Of a stretch of 64,000 bases of DNA, positions 34,844-45,098 are shown piece by piece. The DNA comes from Leptospirales bacterium. GTDB lineage: Bacteria; Spirochaetota; Leptospiria; Leptospirales; Leptonemataceae. Where the stretch lies: the NCBI GenBank assembly GCA_019694685.1, contig JAIBBM010000003.1:1-64000 (forward strand), in the 5' to 3' direction. The position numbers and the translations under genes were made by a program. The number at the start of each line of letters is the position of its first letter. The first letter of the stretch is position 1. A model generated the notes under the pieces. The model saw nothing but the letters and a program-made list of their open reading frames with translations, was not told the origin of the DNA and searched no databases.

Positions 34844-37681
34844 ATGCATTTTGAAGTGCTTGAGCTGAGTGCGAACTTCTTTGATCGCTTCACTCCTTCC
34901 GTACTTACCTTTATACTTGCCGCGTTTCTGCTTTCTCGCCGTCAGACTGCTGCGCGCTATCTGGGTGCGTTTTTCCTTTTTTTGACTGTCTTTAATGCTG
35001 GTTATTTGCTGGGATATTCCGGCATTCATGCGGCCGCTCCCTACGGGTTTCACCTGGCGTGCTTCATCACCATCGCACTGGTCTTCAAGATTCAGTTTGC
35101 TTATCGCATGCCGATCTGGATCTATCGCCGCGAATCCATTGTGGTTTTTGTTGTTACGATGCTTGCCTCAATAGCGGCTATCGTTGAATACTCGCTGTCC
35201 GCGGAGTCCGCTGGCTATAGATTGATCTTTGACCAGCATATTTTCGCTTCGCGATACGCTTCTACTTATATCCCGCTCGGAAGCATGATCATGTTCTTCT
35301 GGGTGGCGATCGTTTTACTAAGACAAATAGACCATTTGATTCCGTCGCCTCCATGGTTTGAGTTTTCGTCTCTTTCTCCGTGGTTCAAATGGCCGCTGCG
35401 TGTCTTGCTTCGTCCAGTAATTGTCTTGAGTAAGTTGTTTCGAGCGGGATCAGCACAAACTCAGGCTGTTCGATCCTTCTTCCTCCTGGTGCTTGCGGAA
35501 CTCACGATCAACATCATTGTACTGGTAGGTTTTCTGACATCCTTTGTTTCTAAGGAGCTCGTGGCGCTGCTTCTGAATACCGGGCTGCTCTTCGTGTATT
35601 TCTGGTACGGAATGGTCTACATCAACCATTCACGTGAAAGCACGTCGATGATGGTCAGGCTGGTTGGCATTGCTCTCGTGACCTTGCTTGTTGTGACAGG
35701 ATTGATTGGATCCAGAGCCAACCAGAGAACAGAGAGTGCTTTTGACGGAGGGCGGAAGAGTGCGCTTCCTGGCCTTGCTCTTGATCTGGGGGAGAGGAGT
35801 TTTGCGGATACGCGCATTCCGGGAGATCTTCAGTACGTCGCCTATAGACCTCATCCTTCCAGGTATTCGCGCGATTATCGCATTATTTTTGCAAAGTCTT
35901 CTTTGTCCTCCTCCGCCATGGCGGATTCGGATGTGGAGGCGCGCGAGTACGAACTCCTCCGCAGAGCCAACCAGCTGAAGAGAGAAAAAGGAACATCTAT
36001 TTCTGCGGCTCGCGAACTTGCCTCCAATGAAATGGATCGCCAGATTGTGGAACTTGATCATCGTCTTTATAGAACGGCGGCAGGTGTCCCCTATCTTTTC
36101 TATGTGTACCAGGGGAAGCAAGGCCTCTACGAGTTTGGATTCTTGTATAGCGACTATCGTTCCGAGATGCATAAGACGGTGACTGAGAACGTCGTGATCG
36201 TGTTTGCCGTGACACTCGTGATTCTTACTGTGTTTCCTCTTTTGTTTCAGGTGAACTTGATCGCGCCTTTGAATTTACTTCTGGCGGGAGTCGCCCGGGT
36301 AGAGAAGGGCGATATGGAACATGAGGTTCCCGTTCAGGTGCAGGATGAAATCGGATTTCTAGCACGGGCCTTCAATGCAATGGTGAAATCCATTCGAGAC
36401 GCTCAGGCCAGACTCAAAGATTACGCGGACACTCTTGAAATCAAAGTGCAGGATCGAACCAGGGAGCTGCAGCGCGCGTATGACAATCTCGATGATCTAA
36501 AACGCAAACAGGATGGGGACTATTTTCTCACTTCTATGTTGATTGATCCTCTCGCGCGCAACGATGGAGCGAGCGAGAGGATTGCGGTGGAGTTTCTGAT
36601 AGAACAGAAAAAGAAATTCGAATTCAAGAAATGGAAATCTGAAATTGGCGGAGATATGAACATCGCGGATCGCATAGTTCTTCGCGGAAAACCATACACT
36701 ATGGTTTTGAATGCGGATGCTATGGGAAAATCCATCCAGGGAGGTGGAGGGATTCTTGTACTCGGAAGTCTAATACACGCGATTCTGAATCGCACAAAGA
36801 GCGGTGCCGCTATCTCTGATTACACACCTGAAAGATGGCTCCATCAGACCTTCCTGGAAATGGACTCTGTTTATCGCAGCTTCAACGCGAGTATGCTTGT
36901 TTCTCTGGTCTTGTTCCTGATCGATGAACAAAGTGGGCTCGCCTATTATCTCGCAGCAGAACATCCTCTTCCTGTTCTACTCCGCGCGGGACAGGCATCG
37001 TTTCTGGAATACCCTCATGCACTGAACAAGCTGGGAACTCCTGGAGTGGATGTTGCCGCGTTCATTGAAACAATCCAACTCAGAGTCGGTGATCGCATCA
37101 TCCTTGGATCGGACGGTCGCGACGATTTGATTTTGCCCGCAGAAGATGGCACCACCAGAATGAACGAAGATTCAGAATTATTCTGTAGCGTAGTCCAGTC
37201 CGCTCAGGGTGATCTACCTCGGATTCGCGAGATGCTCGGAAGCACCGGCGAAATCATAGATGATCTTTCGCTCGCATGTGTTTCCATTCTCCAATTGCGA
37301 GAGCGAATGTCCAAACGTGCAAAAAAGATCACCCTGCAAGATCAAATCAAGGTGAAGAACTGGAAAGAGGGAGCAGTGACCGCTCTGAGCCTTCTTGAGG
37401 ACGATCCAGCAGATCTTGATTTTTTCCCGGTGGCAGCGCGAATTTGTCAGAAGGCGGGCATTGTTTCGCAAGCAATCGACTTGTTGGAGAGTTACTGGCT
37501 CAGAAGGCCTCAGCAATCGCCCAGCAGGCTCAGGCTTGCGACTCTCTATCATCAGATTGGCAAACATGATCGTGCATCTGCGATCCTTTCTGGATACAGG
37601 GAGGCCTTTCCCGACGATCCAAAGGGCGCTGCACTCAGTACATTGCTCGGGTCCGCCAGGGTTGGCCCCGGCGCAAGCTAA
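34844..37681 (+). CDS. 7TM-HAMP-SpoIIE phosphatase with TPR-like tail
   Basis: The N-terminal half repeats the receptor of the activator at 30157: seven helices, an extracytoplasmic region of about 170 residues ending Y-S-D-Y-R, one more helix and a HAMP domain (about 475..530). A coiled coil leads to a SpoIIE/PP2C domain (about 565..830) with I-G-G-D-M-N, A-D-A-M-G-K-S and G-S-D-G-R-D-D. A TPR-like helical tail ends the protein. ATG 34844 is the first plausible start; a TTG lies 33 bases upstream. The substrate is probably a STAS protein, for which none is encoded nearby. Confidence 0.88.
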   Translation: MHFEVLELSANFFDRFTPSVLTFILAAFLLSRRQTAARYLGAFFLFLTVFNAGYLLGYSGIHAAAPYGFHLACFITIALVFKIQFAYRMPIWIYRRESIVVFVVTMLASIAAIVEYSLSAESAGYRLIFDQHIFASRYASTYIPLGSMIMFFWVAIVLLRQIDHLIPSPPWFEFSSLSPWFKWPLRVLLRPVIVLSKLFRAGSAQTQAVRSFFLLVLAELTINIIVLVGFLTSFVSKELVALLLNTGLLFVYFWYGMVYINHSRESTSMMVRLVGIALVTLLVVTGLIGSRANQRTESAFDGGRKSALPGLALDLGERSFADTRIPGDLQYVAYRPHPSRYSRDYRIIFAKSSLSSSAMADSDVEAREYELLRRANQLKREKGTSISAARELASNEMDRQIVELDHRLYRTAAGVPYLFYVYQGKQGLYEFGFLYSDYRSEMHKTVTENVVIVFAVTLVILTVFPLLFQVNLIAPLNLLLAGVARVEKGDMEHEVPVQVQDEIGFLARAFNAMVKSIRDAQARLKDYADTLEIKVQDRTRELQRAYDNLDDLKRKQDGDYFLTSMLIDPLARNDGASERIAVEFLIEQKKKFEFKKWKSEIGGDMNIADRIVLRGKPYTMVLNADAMGKSIQGGGGILVLGSLIHAILNRTKSGAAISDYTPERWLHQTFLEMDSVYRSFNASMLVSLVLFLIDEQSGLAYYLAAEHPLPVLLRAGQASFLEYPHALNKLGTPGVDVAAFIETIQLRVGDRIILGSDGRDDLILPAEDGTTRMNEDSELFCSVVQSAQGDLPRIREMLGSTGEIIDDLSLACVSILQLRERMSKRAKKITLQDQIKVKNWKEGAVTALSLLEDDPADLDFFPVAARICQKAGIVSQAIDLLESYWLRRPQQSPSRLRLATLYHQIGKHDRASAILSGYREAFPDDPKGAALSTLLGSARVGPGAS

Positions 37682-37731
37682 ACTGTTCTTTTTCTATTTA
37701 CAGAACCCTCGATTCGAAGGAACTTGCGCCT

Positions 37732-38097
37732 ATGAATCCGGTTCTCGAGCAGTACTGGCCTTTTGCTGTTTTTTTCGTAGTCGCCATGCTGGTGGCAGTG
37801 GGTGGCCTCGTGGTTCAGTCGTTTCTTGGCCCAAAACTTTCCAGCAAGCACAAGTTCGATCCATATGAATGCGGCCTGGACCAGATGGATTCACCGCACA
37901 AACCGTATTCTCTTAAGTTTTACGTGGTCGCGCTCTTATTCATGCTCTTCGATATTGAAACGATTTTCCTGTTGCCCTGGGCTGTTGGCTATCGTTCCTT
38001 TGGGTGGGAGAGCTTGATCGCCGTAATCATTTTCTCTGGCATCGTAGTCTTTGGTCTCTGGTACGTTGTGAAGCTGAAGGTGTTCGAATGGGATTGA
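37732..38097 (+). CDS. nuoA: NADH:quinone oxidoreductase subunit A
   Basis: Three membrane helices and the signatures Y-E-C-G-L and [15 protein letters not shown] identify NuoA of respiratory complex I. GAAGGAA lies upstream of the ATG. The 3' end overlaps nuoB by 10 bases. Confidence 0.96.
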   Translation: MNPVLEQYWPFAVFFVVAMLVAVGGLVVQSFLGPKLSSKHKFDPYECGLDQMDSPHKPYSLKFYVVALLFMLFDIETIFLLPWAVGYRSFGWESLIAVIIFSGIVVFGLWYVVKLKVFEWD

Positions 38098-38582
38098 ATC
38101 CAAGCACAGATTTCGCCACTTCTCGTATTGATGCGATTGTAAACTGGTCGAGAGCAAACAGCCTGTGGCCTATGCCATTCGGTGTTGCGTGCTGCGCGAT
38201 TGAGATGATGGCCTCTTATATGCCAAAGTATGACACTTCGCGATTTGGTGCGGAGGTTTTGAAATTCTCTCCCAGGCAGTCTGATTTGCTCATTGTCTCC
38301 GGCCGCATTTCTCTCAAGATGATGCCAGTGCTCACTCGCATCTGGGAACAGATGCCTGAACCAAAGTGGTGCATTTCTATGGGCGCATGCGCGTCCAGTG
38401 GCGGAGTGTTTGATACGTATGCTCTGATCCAGGGAATTGATCAATTCATTCCTGTGGATGCATACATTCCTGGATGTCCACCCAGGCCGGAAGCTTTCAT
38501 TGATGCTGTGATGATGATTCAGGAAAAAGCAAAAAAAGGCCAGGCCCGTTCTCAGGACTACGTGGATCGGGCGGTCGTTTGA
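38088..38582 (+). CDS. nuoB: NADH:quinone oxidoreductase subunit B
   Basis: ATG 38088 gives the normal N-terminus and overlaps nuoA. The N2 cluster ligands are present: [10 protein letters not shown], a Cys in G-A-C-A-S-S-G-G and P-G-C-P-P-R-P-E. At 164 residues the length is standard. NuoB carries the last Fe-S cluster before quinone. Confidence 0.96.
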   Translation: MGLNPSTDFATSRIDAIVNWSRANSLWPMPFGVACCAIEMMASYMPKYDTSRFGAEVLKFSPRQSDLLIVSGRISLKMMPVLTRIWEQMPEPKWCISMGACASSGGVFDTYALIQGIDQFIPVDAYIPGCPPRPEAFIDAVMMIQEKAKKGQARSQDYVDRAVV

Positions 38583-38583
38583 G

Positions 38584-39117
38584 ATGATTCAGTTTCAAGC
38601 CTCGAATTTTGACACTGTAAAGACCAGACTTGAGTCTCTCGGCGCAACGAACATTCATCATGACGGTGCTTCCGTGGTTGCAGAAATTCCGCGGACAAAA
38701 GCATTCGATATTATTAAGAAGATCAAAGATGATCCGGAAATAGGATTTCGCTTTTTCACGGATATAACAGGTGCCGATTTCCTGAAGTATTCTGTGAAGA
38801 AACCGGAACGTTATGCGGTCATCTATGTTCTTTTGTCTCCATCTCTTGGCGTGCGCCTTGAGCTAATCGCATATCTACCCGAAAACGATCCAAGCATCCA
38901 GAGCATCGCATCTCTGTTCACTGGCGCCAACTGGGCAGAACGCGAAACATACGATATGTACGGCTTTGAATTCAAGGGACACCCGAACCCCGGCAGGCTT
39001 CTTACTCCGGAAGGGTTCGAAGGCCATGCACTGCGCAAAGATTATCCACTGAAAGGCAAAGGCGAAAGGTCCAGCTTCCCCGTTTATCGGGCTACTCCCG
39101 GTCACGCGTCCGAATGA
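38584..39117 (+). CDS. nuoC: NADH:quinone oxidoreductase subunit C (30 kDa)
   Basis: The family signature is seen as [13 protein letters not shown] and the C-terminal L-R-K-D-Y-P-L-K-G. It starts 1 base after nuoB. No nuoD follows; the next gene, overlapping by 4 bases, is a hydrolase, so the complex I genes must be split between loci. Confidence 0.95.
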   Translation: MIQFQASNFDTVKTRLESLGATNIHHDGASVVAEIPRTKAFDIIKKIKDDPEIGFRFFTDITGADFLKYSVKKPERYAVIYVLLSPSLGVRLELIAYLPENDPSIQSIASLFTGANWAERETYDMYGFEFKGHPNPGRLLTPEGFEGHALRKDYPLKGKGERSSFPVYRATPGHASE

Positions 39118-40103
39118 AGTTCAGAGTTTTATCAAGCCTGCGTTCGTTCTCCAGATCCACTTCCTTCACTCTCGCGGGGGGAGTCGCGTTCCTCCTTGTG
39201 ATGGCTGGAACGAGCTTCTTTGTGCAAAAAGTTTTCGCACAGGTGCCGGCCCCGCGTTTTCGCGAAGCCACGGTCCTGGTTCCGAGGGGATCCATCTACT
39301 ACAAGGTAATGGGCAAAGGCCAGCCAATCATACTCGTTCACGGCGGCCCGGGGCTGGATCATCGCTACATGTTTCAGGCATTTCAGGATCTCGCGAAAGA
39401 TTACCGCGTGATCTTCTATGATCAGCGAGGAACTGGCGCATCACAATGCAAACTCTCGGATCGATCTGTAACCATAGAGCAGTTTGTGGAAGATCTCGAT
39501 GCGGTTCGCAGGCACCTCGGGCTTCGTCGTATTAATTTGCTGGGTCATTCCTGGGGTGGACTGCTGGCGGTTCACTACACTGTGAGGCATCCGCAGAATG
39601 TAAGATCTCTCATGCTTGCGAATTCATCCGGCCTGACCGGGGAATCGCAGAAGGCATTTTTTGAGAATCTGGATAGCATGCGAACACCGGAAGACAAAGA
39701 GGAGCTGGAGAACCTGAAAGGAAAGTCAGACCAGGAATCTCTCCAGAGACACAACGAATTGTACATGCGGCCCTATTTCTATGACTCTTCGAAAATTGCC
39801 CTCTTGTCCTATGAACCAAGCAAACTAACCGCTGAAAACAATGAGCGAGTGAGAACTTTGATCTGGCGTCAGCTTCTGGACTACGACCTTCGTCCGCAGG
39901 CTTCGCGTCTCCACATCCCCACTCTAGTGATTCACTCGGATCGAGATGTGATTCCTCTTGAAGTCGCAGAAGAAACGGCGGAGACAATTCCGCGTTCCGA
40001 GTTGGTAGTGATGCAGGATGTGGGACACTACAGTTTCATTGAAGACCCAACTGAGTTTTTCAAAGAGATCCGCAAATTCCTGAAGACCGTTCACGGTCCG
40101 TGA
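39114..40103 (+). CDS. Exported alpha/beta hydrolase, proline iminopeptidase-like (S33)
   Basis: An N-terminal membrane or signal segment (about 17..43, ending V-F-A-Q) precedes a hydrolase domain with [13 protein letters not shown] and the nucleophile elbow G-H-S-W-G-G. The acid lies in H-S-D-R-D and the His in V-G-H-Y-S. The motif set is that of proline iminopeptidases and related S33 hydrolases. An exported location is unusual for a true iminopeptidase, so the substrate is open. The start overlaps the nuoC stop (ATGA). Confidence 0.88.
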   Translation: MKFRVLSSLRSFSRSTSFTLAGGVAFLLVMAGTSFFVQKVFAQVPAPRFREATVLVPRGSIYYKVMGKGQPIILVHGGPGLDHRYMFQAFQDLAKDYRVIFYDQRGTGASQCKLSDRSVTIEQFVEDLDAVRRHLGLRRINLLGHSWGGLLAVHYTVRHPQNVRSLMLANSSGLTGESQKAFFENLDSMRTPEDKEELENLKGKSDQESLQRHNELYMRPYFYDSSKIALLSYEPSKLTAENNERVRTLIWRQLLDYDLRPQASRLHIPTLVIHSDRDVIPLEVAEETAETIPRSELVVMQDVGHYSFIEDPTEFFKEIRKFLKTVHGP

Positions 40104-40108
40104 TCGGC

Positions 40109-42259
40109 CTAATCACGAGCTTCCGCGCAGCTCTGGCCTCCTGGATGGTACTGACATTCTGTATGCTCGTTTAGATCGCGTACATCGCGAAAAGTAGATT
40201 TGAGAGTTCGCTTGAGGAACAGAGGCATCTGGTCTGCGAAATGTGCCGAACCTTTGTGCGTTGAATTTCCGTACTGATGGATAGACCAGGATTTCACATT
40301 CGCTGGCTGAAATTGAACGATGAGCACATAAGAATCCCCGGCAACTCCCACGATGTGATCTTTTTCTTCAAGCGAATGGGCGGCATTGAGCACATCCGGG
40401 CCACCCACCAGCCCTTCGTCCAGATGGCCGTGTCGCATTCTCTGCAAAATAGAGAGAGGTACGTCCAGTTTTCCATAGTGCTTCTTTAGAAATGAAATCG
40501 CATCTCTCAGTAGAATGGCTCGATCCGGGATGGGACCGTGATCTAAATCCGTTTGCTGCCAGATGGGTCTATAAACCAGAATCGCAAGAGAGGACCCGGG
40601 AGAATCATCCGCCCTTCCGTTCCACTTTCTAAGCAATTCGAGGGCCTGGGATTCATCTTCGTTCTGCGGTTTGAAGTCTCGAAGCAACGGGTTGATCGCA
40701 TACTCGTAGATAGGCGATCGGGGAGCATAGGTCCTGTCCCATTTCATTCGCAAGAAATCTTCGAAACTGATCTTGCCCGGCTTCGAAAGTAGTTCGCGCG
40801 AACGCATGGAACGATTGGTGCTTCTCTTCTCAATTCCCATGGATAGCGAATAACGTCCCGGATCAGGATTCCCTGGGCCTGTCGTTGTTTCAAATGGCGA
40901 CGAGTTGCAGTTTTGAATGAATCCGGAAGGAGGATTTTCTACGGCAGGGAGTTTTGCGAAAGGCAGGATTTTATCATCCCAGATGTTCTGACTTGTGTCT
41001 CCCGGGAGAACTTTGCGATACGATTGATTCGGGACTCTGCCGGTGGGCAATGACGCGTTGTAGACATAGAAAATATTGGAAGCATCCGCGTACACAGCAT
41101 TGAACATTGGGATTGCTTGCATCTGCATCGCTTTTTTCCATTCGGTGAGATTGCGCGCTTTGTTCATGCGATACCATTGTTCGCCTGCAAAGATGAGTCG
41201 ATCGATGCCAGAGACTCGAACAGCATACTTTCCATGATCGGACTTGAGCACGGGGCCCTGTGCCGACTCATACGTGGACATGGGGATGGGTAGATCAAAA
41301 AGTCCGATATCGACCTGGATGCGAACGCTCGTTTTGTTCAGAGGACGCAGCTGCCCATCGAACATGTATTGATCTTCTTGTTCGTCGAGTTTGAGTTTGT
41401 AAACATCCACAAGGTCAGGATAGTTTACAGTGTGCGCCCACCCGAGGTGATCGTTGTGCCCGTGCAGAATGAAAGGCGCTCCAGGAAAAGTGCCCCCCGT
41501 CATATTCCACCCTTCCTCTGATTGTACGTGAGCTTCGTACCAGGCGACTGGACCTTCCCACGGTTGATGTGAGTTGATATTGAGATAGGTTGCGCCGTCT
41601 GCGGTTCGCGTGTGCGAAAGAGCGTGAGCGTTCGAACCAACGGGAAGCCCTTGAAATGCCACAGCATTGTCGAGAGGATCGTCCACGCGCAGTGGTTGAT
41701 CGCCCATAATCTTTTGCATTGCTTTGTCTGCGCCAATGAACAGCGGGATTTTGTGAATGAACCCGGCGGCAATGTCTTTGCCCGATGCGGGAAAGAATTT
41801 GCTTTTTGCCTCTGATGGATGGGTAGCGGCGTAGTAGTTGACTCCGTTCGCGTATGCTTCCAGTACTTTGCGAAAGTCCGGCGAAATCTTATCGTAGTCT
41901 CTGTCCGCGCGTTCGCGAATCTTGAAGAGCCGCACGTAGAAATCGTTCACTACCGCTTCTTTTGAAATCACGAGTCTGGCCAGATCGCCGCGCGCGGCGA
42001 CCATTCCACCCTGGATGAATTTGAAATCGTCTTCGCAGTGCGCGTAAGCGAGGCCAAATGCAGCATCCGCATCCGTCTTCCCCTTTATGTGAGGAACACC
42101 CCATTCGTCGCGAATGATGGTTACGTTCTTTGCCTGCGCGGTCCATGCAGGATCGACTGGCAAAGGCCGATTTATGATGCCGTATCTGACGTTAGACCAG
42201 ATGAGACCCACGACCAGAAGGAGGAGCGGGATTCGCACGATTTTGTAAACGCGTCGCAT
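40109..42259 (-). CDS. Penicillin acylase family (Ntn hydrolase) protein
   Basis: An N-terminal membrane segment precedes the alpha chain region (D-E-W-G-V-P-H-I and A-F-G-L-A-Y-A-H). The autocleavage site is seen as P-V-G-S-N-A-H-A-L-S, with Ser209 as the likely N-terminal nucleophile after processing. Downstream motifs H-G-H-N-D-H-L-G-W and W-K-K-A-M fit the beta chain. Family members cleave amide bonds in beta-lactams, acyl-homoserine lactones or lipopeptides, and the natural substrate is not predictable here. It is last in a run of three minus-strand genes. Confidence 0.92.
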   Translation of the reverse strand: MRRVYKIVRIPLLLLVVGLIWSNVRYGIINRPLPVDPAWTAQAKNVTIIRDEWGVPHIKGKTDADAAFGLAYAHCEDDFKFIQGGMVAARGDLARLVISKEAVVNDFYVRLFKIRERADRDYDKISPDFRKVLEAYANGVNYYAATHPSEAKSKFFPASGKDIAAGFIHKIPLFIGADKAMQKIMGDQPLRVDDPLDNAVAFQGLPVGSNAHALSHTRTADGATYLNINSHQPWEGPVAWYEAHVQSEEGWNMTGGTFPGAPFILHGHNDHLGWAHTVNYPDLVDVYKLKLDEQEDQYMFDGQLRPLNKTSVRIQVDIGLFDLPIPMSTYESAQGPVLKSDHGKYAVRVSGIDRLIFAGEQWYRMNKARNLTEWKKAMQMQAIPMFNAVYADASNIFYVYNASLPTGRVPNQSYRKVLPGDTSQNIWDDKILPFAKLPAVENPPSGFIQNCNSSPFETTTGPGNPDPGRYSLSMGIEKRSTNRSMRSRELLSKPGKISFEDFLRMKWDRTYAPRSPIYEYAINPLLRDFKPQNEDESQALELLRKWNGRADDSPGSSLAILVYRPIWQQTDLDHGPIPDRAILLRDAISFLKKHYGKLDVPLSILQRMRHGHLDEGLVGGPDVLNAAHSLEEKDHIVGVAGDSYVLIVQFQPANVKSWSIHQYGNSTHKGSAHFADQMPLFLKRTLKSTFRDVRDLNEHTECQYHPGGQSCAEARD

Positions 42260-42282
42260 AACAGGGATTTAGCCCTGATTGC

Positions 42283-43716
42283 TCATTTGTCAACAGGTTG
42301 GTTGGGTTCAAACAGGATGTGTTTCTTGCATTCTTGATCCAGGCCGAATCCATTTCTGTGCGGATTGCCCGGAAACGGCTCGAGAGGAAAGACCAGAACA
42401 CTCACAGGAACGAGTGCGCTGAGATGCTTTTCTGCGTGAATGCATACATCTGCCGGCAGGCTTTGGGCTTTTTCGCGCAAAGATTCATAGGCTGGGTCTG
42501 CTTTGAAAGGAGGTGAGGGAGTCTCACGATCTCCGGCGTTGATATAGCAGGCAGCTGTCGTAAGCACCAGGAGCCATGTGAGCCTGGTTTCTTTCGCCGC
42601 CTCCGTCGCGGTAAGCATGAGGAAGGGCAGAAAAGAATAAGCGTAGTGACCGTAGTACGTAGAATGCCATGGGTGTTGCGAAACCAGGTGTATCATCATG
42701 ATGGGCACGATCAATGCCGCATAACGGATTCTGCGAAATGCGAGAAAACCAAAAGCGCCCAGCACGAGCACAGTGGCTTTCCATTTCGCAGTGACGGGCT
42801 GGAGGGACTGTGCCGGCCAATCTGCGTTAAAAAACATGCTCCACGCCGGTCCTTCGCCGCCACCGAAATGCGACTGAGCCAGGCGACTTCCAATCAGCCA
42901 CACCAGGCTGCAAACAGAGAGGATCGCACCTTCGCGGCGGTTCAAGTGAGGATGTGGCCAGACAAAAGTGACTGCCCCCAGTAGACCGGTGTAAACCGCC
43001 ATGTCCTCCTTGACAGTCATCCAGAGAATGATTCCGAACCAGAACCAGAATTTTCGATTTGTGACCAGTCCCAGGAATGCGATTCCTGAGAAAAGGATGA
43101 CCAGTATTTCATTGTGAAATGATTGCTCTACTCTCTGCACAGGAAACGCGGAGAAGATCAAGAACAGGACGATTCCCTGTTTGTTCTCTGGGAGAGATTT
43201 GTGTACGATCTTCATCCAGATCCAGGCACCCATTGTAAATACGATCCAGAGAATTCTTGGGTAGATGCTGTGATCTGTTTGCGGAAACGCTGCATAGATC
43301 GGAGCAAAGAAGAGAAGCGCCGGAGCAAAATGATGACCCAGATAACTCCCCGCTTTCCCTGTTTGTAGAAACGCAGTGGGCAGGAGCCCGTGACCGGTGG
43401 CAGTGTTTGCAATTGCAGAAGATATGTTGGTAATGTCCTGATCCTGGAAATAGAGAGACGTGCGCGCGCTTTCCGTGAACACAAGAAGATGAAGGGATGA
43501 AGCTACAATGAGGAGCAGATGCCAGTGTTTGCTTTCCAGGAATGCGGGCAGAGTGGATTCAGGATCGCGATGACGAATCCAGGCAAGAATTACGAGCAAA
43601 ACTACAATAGAAAGCTGGATGATTCTCCCCGAATCGCGCACAAATTCAAACGATCCTGGTGCGAAGGCGGCCCAGAAGAATGGAATTGAGCCGACGACGC
43701 ACAGAATTGCGTTCAC
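42283..43716 (-). CDS. DUF2079-like polytopic membrane protein
   Basis: About ten to twelve membrane helices are seen. The segment after the third (D-Q-D-I-T-N-I-S-S-A, then S-Y-L-G-H-H-F-A-P-A-L-L) and the later V-K-E-D-M-A-V-Y fit DUF2079 proteins, which resemble glycosyltransferases of the C fold in topology. The GTG start overlaps the stop of the upstream gene (GTGA), so translation is coupled. Confidence 0.78.
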   Translation of the reverse strand: MNAILCVVGSIPFFWAAFAPGSFEFVRDSGRIIQLSIVVLLVILAWIRHRDPESTLPAFLESKHWHLLLIVASSLHLLVFTESARTSLYFQDQDITNISSAIANTATGHGLLPTAFLQTGKAGSYLGHHFAPALLFFAPIYAAFPQTDHSIYPRILWIVFTMGAWIWMKIVHKSLPENKQGIVLFLIFSAFPVQRVEQSFHNEILVILFSGIAFLGLVTNRKFWFWFGIILWMTVKEDMAVYTGLLGAVTFVWPHPHLNRREGAILSVCSLVWLIGSRLAQSHFGGGEGPAWSMFFNADWPAQSLQPVTAKWKATVLVLGAFGFLAFRRIRYAALIVPIMMIHLVSQHPWHSTYYGHYAYSFLPFLMLTATEAAKETRLTWLLVLTTAACYINAGDRETPSPPFKADPAYESLREKAQSLPADVCIHAEKHLSALVPVSVLVFPLEPFPGNPHRNGFGLDQECKKHILFEPNQPVDK

Positions 43717-45098
43717 GGTCCATTTAAGAATCGCACTACTTTCTTGCGTTCTTCCTCAATCAAGATGCTTCGCACAACCAGAGTTTTGCGGCGAGGAGTA
43801 TCCGGCATGGTTCCCCTGCCTTCTATGAGCGGGGCGTAGTTTGGGAAATGCATGCCATCCCAGTAGAGTCGCACATATTCTTTTTCTGCAATCGTTCCGC
43901 CCGGTCCGAATGGCAATCCGCGCGGTTCATCGTCTGCGAAGAGAAGAACATCTCCTGAGAGAAATGGATTCACGGATAGAGCGAATGCATCGCGATCAGC
44001 TTCCAGAGCCAGACCTTCGATCTTATCTATGCGAAGAGGTCTCTTCACACGCCCAGATATCAACGCGGGAATCCGTGATTGCATTAAACGAGAAAGTAGA
44101 ATGCCATGCAGTACGCGAACAGCTTCACGATCCGGCATGGCCGTTAAGCGATCGTGATTTGCCTGATCGAGAATATACCCTGGGAGAGGAGATGGAAGAT
44201 CGTAGACTGGTTTTCTGTTGAGTGACAGAAAATTCTTCTGGTCTCTAAACCCGAACGCAGCAGATCCAGTGTCGTCTAACAGCCGCGCCACGCCGTTGAG
44301 TTGTATAAGTGTTTCCGGTTCCTGGTAAACCATCGCAGGAATGAATAGACCCCGACGAGCCGTTGTTTCCGGAATTCGCACAAAGAAATCGCGTGTAATT
44401 GTAGATCGATTGTATTCAATTCTGCCTGTATCAGATGGCGTTATGCGGCAATGCCCGAACAAATCGCGCTCGCATATCGTGGGAAGTTGTGCGGTGCCGT
44501 GGACAATGAGCTGGCCCGGATTCTGAAGGATTTCTGTAATGCTTACCGGTACGTCGTCCGGGTCTGTCCAGGCAAGGATGGAATTTCGCAGATGTAGAAA
44601 TTGTCCTATCATGTTTTCGTAGGATCGAATCGTGATGTGCAGGATCGTCTGTACTCCGAACTTTCTGAAATTGGAAGGCATCGGGACGAGCCTTTCGCTT
44701 AGAAGAGTTTCGTAGTCCGCTCCCTTATCGAATAGATGGGAGAGCACAACCGGATTCCCGGATCGGTTCAGTACGTCGCGCACCACAAGTACGTATGTGT
44801 CCCCGGCGCGCATGGGCTTTTCCGGGATCACTTCAAACAAACAGATTGATGCCCTGTGCAATCGCACCAGAACGGGAATGCTTCTTTCGATGGCCGTGTT
44901 CCAGAGGTAAAAGGATTCGCCGGGTGAACCAGTAAATCGATCCGGATAGTGGTCGGAGACGTCACAGGGGGTCTCAAGCCAGATGTGCGAAACTGGGCTG
45001 TAGCCGTCCGTTCGGGCCAGAGCCCACAATCCCCCATACTGGCCCGCCGGGAAAGCCCAGATCATGCCGGATGCACTTCTGTTGGAATGCGAAAGCAT
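43713..45098 (-). CDS. Exported protein of unknown function; true N-terminus probably upstream of this ATG
   Basis: The first ATG in frame is at 45098, but the frame stays open to a stop at 45273. The extra residues form a good signal peptide (I-V-F-I-A-L-R-V-I-L-I-L-A-S-F then T-H-A) and a Cys-rich stretch with C-N-F-P-F-P-D-D-R. The last part resembles the start of large exported proteins seen in myxobacteria. No ATG, GTG or TTG exists in that extension; ATT at 45230 or CTG at 45245 could be used. The mature protein looks beta-rich, with a typical D-G-Y-S-P-V-S-H motif early on. Function unknown; its stop overlaps the DUF2079 gene. Confidence 0.7.
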   Translation of the reverse strand: MLSHSNRSASGMIWAFPAGQYGGLWALARTDGYSPVSHIWLETPCDVSDHYPDRFTGSPGESFYLWNTAIERSIPVLVRLHRASICLFEVIPEKPMRAGDTYVLVVRDVLNRSGNPVVLSHLFDKGADYETLLSERLVPMPSNFRKFGVQTILHITIRSYENMIGQFLHLRNSILAWTDPDDVPVSITEILQNPGQLIVHGTAQLPTICERDLFGHCRITPSDTGRIEYNRSTITRDFFVRIPETTARRGLFIPAMVYQEPETLIQLNGVARLLDDTGSAAFGFRDQKNFLSLNRKPVYDLPSPLPGYILDQANHDRLTAMPDREAVRVLHGILLSRLMQSRIPALISGRVKRPLRIDKIEGLALEADRDAFALSVNPFLSGDVLLFADDEPRGLPFGPGGTIAEKEYVRLYWDGMHFPNYAPLIEGRGTMPDTPRRKTLVVRSILIEEERKKVVRFLNGP

